A stretch of 64,000 nt of DNA from Xenopus tropicalis (lineage: Eukaryota; Chordata; Amphibia; Anura; Pipidae). The translations under genes and the position numbers were made by a program. How positions within the stretch are numbered: position 1 is the first letter of the stretch; the number at the start of each line of letters is the position of its first letter. Under the pieces are notes generated by a model. That model was not told the origin of the DNA. It saw only the letters and a list, made by a program, of their open reading frames with translations, and did not search any database. This document shows, piece after piece, positions 58,020 through 64,000 of this stretch. The stretch lies in the NCBI RefSeq assembly GCF_000004195.4, contig NC_030677.2, positions 40,735,142 through 40,799,141 of the forward strand, in the 5' to 3' direction.

Positions 58020-58187
58020 CAGGGGCGTAACTACAGAGGGTGGTTGCGGGGGGGCCCAGGAGTGTTGGGGGCCCAGTAAGGCCCTAATTAAAACAATTTC
58101 AGTATATCCTTGTAGAATTGGTCAACTTAACAATATTTTGGGGCCCTATGTTGAATTTGCTGTGCTTATAAACTCCAAAGCACTGTA
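58020..58187. repeat. Dispersed repeat fragment (CAGGGGCGTAACTAC)
   Basis: CAGGGGCGTAACTACAGAGG is a transposon-like head I associate with a common Xenopus hAT repeat; GGGGGCCCAGTAAGGCCC and GGGGCCCTATGTTGAATTTG follow. The other end is not visible. Confidence 0.45.
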
Positions 58188-58785
58188 AGTAAACAGTTTT
58201 TTCATGCATTAGTAATAATCAGAATTTCTGAATTCTGTATTTCCAATATTCCCTGGATGCAAATGCAAGAACACTAAGAGGTACAAAATTGTGCCCCTTA
58301 GTAACTTTGTAACCAAACTTCCTTAGACCTTCCTTGTACTGTGTGGTTGTTACCTCTGTACAACTTAGAAGGGTTTAATATGCCCTCAGTGCCATTCATT
58401 TATCCTACTCCAATAGGAGATTAATTTCACTACTATTTGACTTCCTTAGCCATACCCTAGCCATAAAAATGTGCAATTGGTGGGCTCATTTGGTTATATA
58501 TTGGCTCTCTATAAGTAAACAATAATATAAATAATTTCAGTCTTGTATGTCTGTTGAAAATAATGTGTTTAACCAGCTAATGCCTGGCGGGTATTGAAAC
58601 AATATTGACTGACAAGACTGGAAAGTCTGATTAATTAATCAGTAGTTAATGGATTAGGGCAAATACAACAGCCACAACAACCCACAATAAATGTTCCCCT
58701 CTTTTGCCAAAATGGTTGCACCCAGCTTCCTCTGTCCCATTCCCCAAGTATTGCCTTGGTCTTCATCCATCTGTACTTCAGGAAC
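58188..58785. other. About 0.6 kb without recognised gene or element
   Basis: Nothing supported. Confidence 0.4.
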
Positions 58786-59190
58786 CACACAGACCATGCC
58801 CATACAGGCCATGCCCACACAGACCATGCCCACACAGACCATGCCCACACAGGCCATGCCCATACCGACCATGCCCACACAGACCATGCCCACACAGACC
58901 ATGCCCATACCGACCATGCCCATACAGACCATGCCCACACAGACCATGCCCACACAGACCATGCCCATACAGACCATGCCCACACAGACCATGCCCACAC
59001 AGACCATGCCCACTCAGACCATGCCCACTCAGACCATGCCCACACAGACCATGCCCACTCAGACCATGCCCACACAGACCATGCCCACACAGACCATGCC
59101 CATACAGACCATGCCCACACAGATCATGCCCACACAGACCATGCCCACTCAGACCATGCCCATACAGACCATGCCCATACAGCCCCTGTA
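58786..59190. repeat. 15-bp minisatellite, 26 full copies
   Basis: Unit CACACAGACCATGCC in strict 15-bp register, 26 full copies plus one degenerate copy. Almost all variation is at two positions of the first pentamer: CACAC, CATAC or CACTC, and rarely GGCC for GACC. Period 15 makes all frames long and open (HTDHA-type repeats on the plus strand, VWAWS/GMVCV-type on the minus strand), which is a by-product and not evidence of a gene. Confidence 0.96.
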
Positions 59191-60639
59191 GGATGTGTTG
59201 AGCACTAACCAGCTAATCACAAACTCAGGTTTATTAATGTTACATTAGCAACTTTGGCTGCATTTACAAAACAAACTCCTTGCTGGCAGGGTCAGTGTTT
59301 TTGGCTTCAGCTCTACATTTGTAAATATAACAAACCACACATTTTAATGGCTCTTTATAGTCCAAATATGATTTCAGCAACTGCAAATACAGAGCAAAAC
59401 AAAACATGGACTGTTTCCTTCTGTGCAAAATCTCCTGGAATGTTTATTCCCTTCTGGAAACATAGACCTGTATACCTCTGGTGCGTACTGCTAGTTAAGC
59501 AATTACTCATGTTGTCATGGAAACAAGACTAGGATATTACCATAATTGCATTTTCTTGATTTTCCAAACAAATTGGATTTTTTTTTTTTAATCATGACTT
59601 TGTAATCACCCTGTATTAGTTACAAATTGTGCAGCTTTTGTCCAAGACTGACAACAGATTATTAATTAGCACTGATTTCTTATCCCTGATTGCATTTCTG
59701 CCATACCACTGGGTGGTAAAATTATGGGCAATTTAAGTTGGTTGTAGGCAACTAATGCAGAACCTTAGTATAGCTTCTGCCATTGTAGCAAATATATACA
59801 CAAGTAGCGCTTACTTTTTATTTCATTTTGAAGGTTTGGTTGGTTATTGAACAGAACATCCATTCCTGTCATATTTGCATGTATTCAGTACATCTGAGCA
59901 GAAGCTACCATATGCTTTCCTCTGCTCAGGCATTCTCAGGAGATTAGTGGCACGTGTCTGGGGGTAAATCCAGCTCGCACAGAGAAATAACGTGCAAAAA
60001 GGTTGATGTGCTCCCTCAGTAGCCAACATCATATTTTACACTGTGGGGGCAAATAATATTATTAAAATAATTATGTAGGCACAGTATAGAAATTGCCATC
60101 TGTTTAAAAATTATCTTTGTTATAGAGGGCTGATTTGGGGTTAAGCACATTACAGGGGCTGCTGTAGATGCACAAAGAGCATATTGTATTGTGTAGCAAT
60201 TGTAGATATTAGTCTGTGAGCGGGAGAGTTATAGTCCGACCACAGCTTTAAAGCTGCAGGCTGGATATTTATGAAAGTTTCCTAGCCTTTCTGCTTCAGA
60301 AGAGACCCGCTATTCTCTGCCTCTAGTCCCAACACTGTAAATGGATAATGTATACTTGTAGCTTATGTTCCTAGTCTATAGAAATGTGCCTATAGACCCT
60401 GTTCTTAAGTACCTGTCCTTCTGCCTGCAGATACTTTTGTAACTAATTGACAGGGGAGACACTTAAAGTTACTCAGTAACACAGTAACATGGCATAAAAC
60501 CATTTATCAAGTACAGACATTCCCATGTACTCATATTCTGTACTCTATGTCTTGGAGTGAGAATGTCTTATTTGTTGGAACACACAAGCAGGGCCGCTTT
60601 AAGGTACCAGTGGGCCCAGGGCAGGGATTTAATATTGCT
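59191..60639. other. About 1.45 kb without recognised gene or element
   Basis: No exon, arrays or paired termini supported. Confidence 0.4.
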
Positions 60640-60815
60640 TTATTGTACCTTTATTGCTCACTTTTATTATATTTAATATTTGTATTTTTTTTTTTTTATC
60701 TTTTTTTGTCTATGTAAAGTTGGGATGAACACAGGTCAAAAAATTTCATTACAGTAATGATGCTTCATTGTTATTTGTATATGACAATAAAACTTGAAAC
60801 TTAATTTTTGGATCC
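60640..60815 (+). mobile_element. LINE-like 3' tail (L2-type end)
   Basis: A T12-14 run, then AATTTCATTACAGTAATGATGCTTCATTG and TATATGACAATAAAACTTGAAACTT. The TGACAATAAA...TTGAA end resembles the 3' termini of L2-clade LINEs. No reverse-transcriptase frame present. Confidence 0.5.
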
Positions 60816-62094
60816 ACATTGCCAAGAAAGATGTGACAGAACTACTCTAAAGCAGGTGAACTTTAATATTATAATGTAGGCTGTACTTCCCCTTTACATT
60901 AATGGAGTGGACAAAGTACCAAGATCAGTAATCAGTAGATGGTCACTTTGTTAGTGGAAAAGTCAGTGACAGTTAATGTCTTACAGAGCAAGATCCAGTG
61001 TGCAGAATACAAGCTGGTAGAGGGCAGTAAATACATTTTAAGTTATTCATCTGTATCCTGACATCTTATAGCAATTATTAAATTGTATGTTGTTTTAAAA
61101 ATAGTTACAAGTTGAGAGCAGTAAAAACTTTATTTTTCTCATGATCTGTTTATTAGGGTTTTAGTCAGATCCCAGAATTGTGGGTCTCTTATTCTCCTAC
61201 AGTTATCTCATTCCAGAACCTTTAATCATCATCCAGCCATGTTCTCCTAACAAGTTCTTCCTGTTTCCAGTTCTCCAGCTCCCGCTCTTTCCTGTTTATC
61301 TCCTTCATTTTTTTAACAATCCAAAATTATGACTGTGACTCTTTTTAGCTGGGTGGCTATGGTCCTTTTTTACAGGTCTGTTAATCATAGAACATGCATA
61401 GAATTACAACTGACAAAGACTTTGTACTCCACCCCCAACACACCAATTTTAGTTGATAAGTATTCATGTTTCCACTTAAATGGATATTAAAACTCAATAC
61501 TCACACCACATAAATTCTGACCAAAGATACTGCAGGCCTGATAACGCAACAGTACCATACCCACTGTCTCATAATTGGTTGAATTGGCACATTTTTACAC
61601 ATGTGAGCAGTAACGCCACGTCAAGGCTTCAACCCTGTTATTGGCCATTCACACGCCATTCACTCCGGGTGGAACATTGCTCAGGGGGCCTAATAATATA
61701 GCAACAGTGAATAAATAACATCATAGGGAAATAGTGAGGCTTACTCATGTCTAGGACATTTACCCTTTGCTCAAATTATTCTTAAAAAACTAGTTCATCC
61801 ATAGGAAGGAAAAAAAACCCATGTAATGGTGAAAAAAACCTTTGCATGGATGAACATTGGGCTATAAGCATTAATAGCAGGGTATGGGATCAATAGACGT
61901 GTGTATGAAGGCAAAGCAGATTGAATCTTAGACCCCCTTGCCTTCTTGTTTCACCCTTGGCCTTTCATATCTCACATTCACTCACACACTTACACACCAT
62001 TCGCTCCAAACGATTAACTGAAACGATTAACTATACCTACCTGTAGCTGTAGGAAGGAAAATATGCTATATATATATATATACAATGTCAGGTC
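60816..62094. other. About 1.3 kb, 3' flank of the kinase relic
   Basis: Nothing recognised except a short (TA)n at about 62,067-62,082, just past the kinase stop codon. No clear AATAAA polyadenylation signal was confirmed for the minus strand. Confidence 0.4.
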
Positions 62095-62144
62095 TTACAA
62101 CAGGAAGGAAAGAGGATTTCCCTCAGTTGGCATGAAATACTCTT
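62095..62144 (-). pseudogene. Kinase exon g: C-terminal tail and stop
   Basis: Using the acceptor GCCTCCAG|AAGAG gives a frame continuous with exon f: (K)EYFMPTEGNPLSFLL and TAA at 62,097-62,095. The alternative acceptor 7 bases upstream would be out of phase and hit TGA. A short AGC-type tail with no turn-motif or hydrophobic-motif phosphorylation site beyond it. Confidence 0.7.
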
Positions 62145-62281
62145 CTGGAGGCTGGAGAAAAAAAAGAGAAAAACAACCTTTTAGCTAGGATGATATGAAA
62201 TATGCTAACATAAGCATATGTAATTATATTAATTCAGGGCTATATTTCTACTTAATTAGCATTCAGCAATCATGTACTTAC

Positions 62282-62411
62282 TGCTCTTAGCTGGAAAGGG
62301 GATTTTACTGTTTAACCTTTCCAGCTCCACCCAGTTGATAGAAGAAAAGAATGGGTGGTGTTTGATATTCCCATGAGCACCAAGGCACTGATTTGGATCT
62401 TTCTCCAGGAG
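62282..62411 (-). pseudogene. Kinase exon f: end of catalytic domain
   Basis: Acceptor TTCCTTCAG| and donor GCA|GTAAGT. Encodes LLEKDPNQCLGAHGNIKHHP, FFSSINWVELERLNSKIP and FPAKS (last codon split). The usual Arg of the RLG motif, which bonds the catalytic loop region in protein kinases, is Cys here. 130 bp. Confidence 0.85.
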
Positions 62412-62455
62412 CTGAAGGAATAAAAATGTTACTCCATCACACTGCTCACACTCAC

Positions 62456-62647
62456 CTTTCTCAGAAGATCCTTCAGGTCGTCATTCAGCCAACGAGGAAT
62501 CCTCGGCTCATCATTAATTGTAGAGCTGATTAGCTTCTCCCTGTTGCTGCCTTCATAGAAGGGGGAGTCCCCAGTGGCCATTTGGCACATGATAATTCCC
62601 AGAGCCCACCAATCCACTGCAGCATTGTATTTTTTCCTTTCTAAAAC
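62456..62647 (-). pseudogene. Kinase exon e: DWW to LLRK
   Basis: Acceptor TTTTCTAG| and donor AAAG|GTGAGT. Encodes VLERKKYNAAVDWWALGIIM then CQMATGDSPFYEGSNREKLI and on to LKDLLRK. 64 codons, no lesion. Confidence 0.9.
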
Positions 62648-63174
62648 CTAGAAAACCAAGAGAATAACAAACTTCAAAAAAGATCTCATTAAATTCTGCC
62701 CATGGTATGCTGACCTTCCTACAATATCAAAGACTTGATATGATTCAACACACAGGATTTAGGATAAGTAAAAAGGTTTGTAGTAGGAATGAACCTTAGT
62801 TCTATAGTTCTGACTATAAAATATTCATTTTCCAAACTATTTTCTCATGGCAAGTGAGATTGTTCTTGTCGTGCAAAAAGAGATAAAGAGATAAATGGGA
62901 GTAAAAAAATTAAATTTTTATCACCAGACTTGAATGAAGTCTATCACTGGCAAATTAATAATTACATACAGACATTTGCACAGATATGAATGGAGGAATG
63001 TCTAAATGCCAGTATACCTTTTTATACTGCTAAAATATTATTTTCATATTACTATCATACTAGTAATCTATGTTTGTACATTTGATAAGCTGAGTTTTAG
63101 ATTGTTGCTTTGGGCACATTCCTATACACTCATTTCTTTTACTAAATGTATGCAATAAATGTAGTAGATGCTTA

Positions 63175-63330
<156 letters not shown>

Positions 63331-63411
63331 CTGTAATGTAAAGGAAGATATTTAGCTAGAGGTAGATAAGATAAGGCAAAAAGAGATCTGGAGAAGCAGA
63401 GCTATACTGAC

Positions 63412-63474
63412 CGATGAACAAAGCTGCAGTTGTGCAGGAACTCCAGGCCGCACATGATCTCTGCTGAATGGAAA
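63412..63474 (-). pseudogene. Kinase exon c: alpha-E helix
   Basis: Bounded by TTTTTAACAG| and |GTCAGT. Encodes FHSAEIMCGLEFLHNCSFVH and the first two bases of the HRD Arg. No lesion. 63 bp. Confidence 0.88.
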
Positions 63475-63644
63475 CTGTTAAAAATAAAATGTTAAAAAAG
63501 CTTAACGCAAATTCCCAACATATTCACTTGTATTTATCTTTTCTATTATGATGCCAAAAAATAGAGATACAAATTGGTGCATTTGCATTATTGTAATTTC
63601 TTGTATCCAACTGCCTTTTCCTAAAATCCCCCCATATTACTTAC

Positions 63645-63736
63645 AGCACTCTGTCTGCCTCCAGGCTCCCGTATGAATCCAAGTGATGTTCCAGGCTGCC
63701 CCCACTGAGGTACTCCATCACAAGGAAAACATGACA
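63645..63736 (-). pseudogene. Kinase exon b: hinge region
   Basis: Bounded by TATGAACAG| and |GTAAGT. Begins CHVFLVMEYLSGGSLEHHLD and ends GSLEADRV plus CT of a split Leu codon (phase 2). No lesion. 92 bp. Confidence 0.88.
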
Positions 63737-63825
63737 CTGTTCATACAGACAAATAAATAGACGTTAAAACACTGGAAGTCATGGCACAAACCTGAATAAA
63801 TACCAGTATTGTCCCAATTTGGTAC

Positions 63826-63962
63826 CTGAGATTCAAAAGCCACATAACCTTGGCAGCCATCATGAGCACACTGGCCTCTCTCTGGATGCTGCTGTATTTG
63901 CATTTAGGCCCCTTCTTTATAATCTTCATGGCGACGTGTGGCTTCCGGTTGGCAAATGTAGC
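63826..63962 (-). pseudogene. Kinase exon a: ATP-binding Lys and alpha-C Glu, broken
   Basis: Acceptor TTTCTCAG| at 63,963 and donor CAG|GTACCA. It reads ATFANRKPHVAMKIIKKGPK then YSSIQREASVLMMAA. After MMAA the frame shifts: the sensible continuation GYVAFESQ, which leads in phase into the next exon, is in another frame. About seven residues expected between MMAA and GY (family pattern with PFLC) are absent, so the lesion is a deletion of 3n+1 bases near 63,847-63,853. 137 bp. Confidence 0.85.
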
Positions 63963-64000
63963 CTGAGAAAGCCATTTAGAGAAATAAATATTAGAGGTTT

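Noticed and set aside
58635..59208. Five overlapping frames of 119-166 codons with HTDHA, PCPHR, MPTQT and VWAWS repeats
   Set aside because: Same cause: a 15-bp tandem repeat is open in every frame. No conserved start or exon signals.
62429..62617. 62-codon kinase peptide ending VSVSSVME as a stand-alone small protein
   Set aside because: The last residues are intron translated past the GTGAGT donor, and the Met is internal to a kinase exon.
63718..63929. Minus-strand frames of 61-62 codons starting MKIIKKGPK or MQIQQHPE as complete proteins
   Set aside because: They are the broken kinase exon a read into its intron.

Overview
The window looks like vertebrate nuclear DNA, most likely from a frog of the genus Xenopus. 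Most of it is non-coding and AT-rich, with spliced exons bounded by GT/AG and dense DNA-transposon remains. The MITE types match those I know as abundant in Xenopus: TTAA-flanked elements starting AAAGGAACAGTAACAC, AAAGGAGAAGGAAAGG or AAAGGRGTGGTTCACC; TA-flanked elements starting CAGGTATGGGA; hAT-like elements with 8-bp target duplications; a long-TIR Tc1 element; and a LINE tail ending in (TAACTATG)n. Species and chromosome cannot be told from the sequence alone. There are no bacterial-type genes, operons, CRISPR arrays or rRNA/tRNA genes that I could see.

Layout. 1-3 kb: a 51-bp minisatellite, then a CpG-richer block present twice in tandem (about 1.17-1.56 and 1.75-2.15 kb) that keeps a splice-donor-like site, a small CAGCACC-type minisatellite, and a possible first exon ending ATG-G|GTAAGT at 3025. 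3-33 kb: intron-like or intergenic DNA full of MITEs. 33,220-33,300: a coding exon with a strong Kozak ATG. 34-53 kb: more MITEs, including nested ones, and a nearly intact Tc1-like transposon at 46,310-47,927 whose transposase is broken by one single-base deletion. 53,785-53,959: the next coding exon of the same plus-strand gene, in matching phase. It encodes a very basic K-x-F-x-x-F-x-K-x-F-G-K-K-K stretch that I read as the CRACD/CRACDL (KIAA1211/KIAA1211L) family N-terminus. 54-62 kb: more hAT and TTAA MITEs, a 15-bp minisatellite and a LINE-like tail. 62,095-63,962: seven exons on the minus strand of a protein-kinase-C-like AGC kinase. Its intron/exon structure is kept, but it has two separate frame-breaking lesions in the kinase domain, so it reads as a duplicated (non-processed) pseudogene. 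Its 5' exons lie beyond the window.

How the parts relate. The two plus-strand exons join in phase (phase 1), so most of 33-54 kb is one intron of that gene. No following exon is seen before the window ends, so the kinase relic probably sits antisense in the next intron. I found no convincing undescribed biological system. The most informative items are the two-lesion kinase relic, the Tc1 copy one base from an open frame, the datable nested and abutting MITE insertions, and the duplicated CpG block at the left end.
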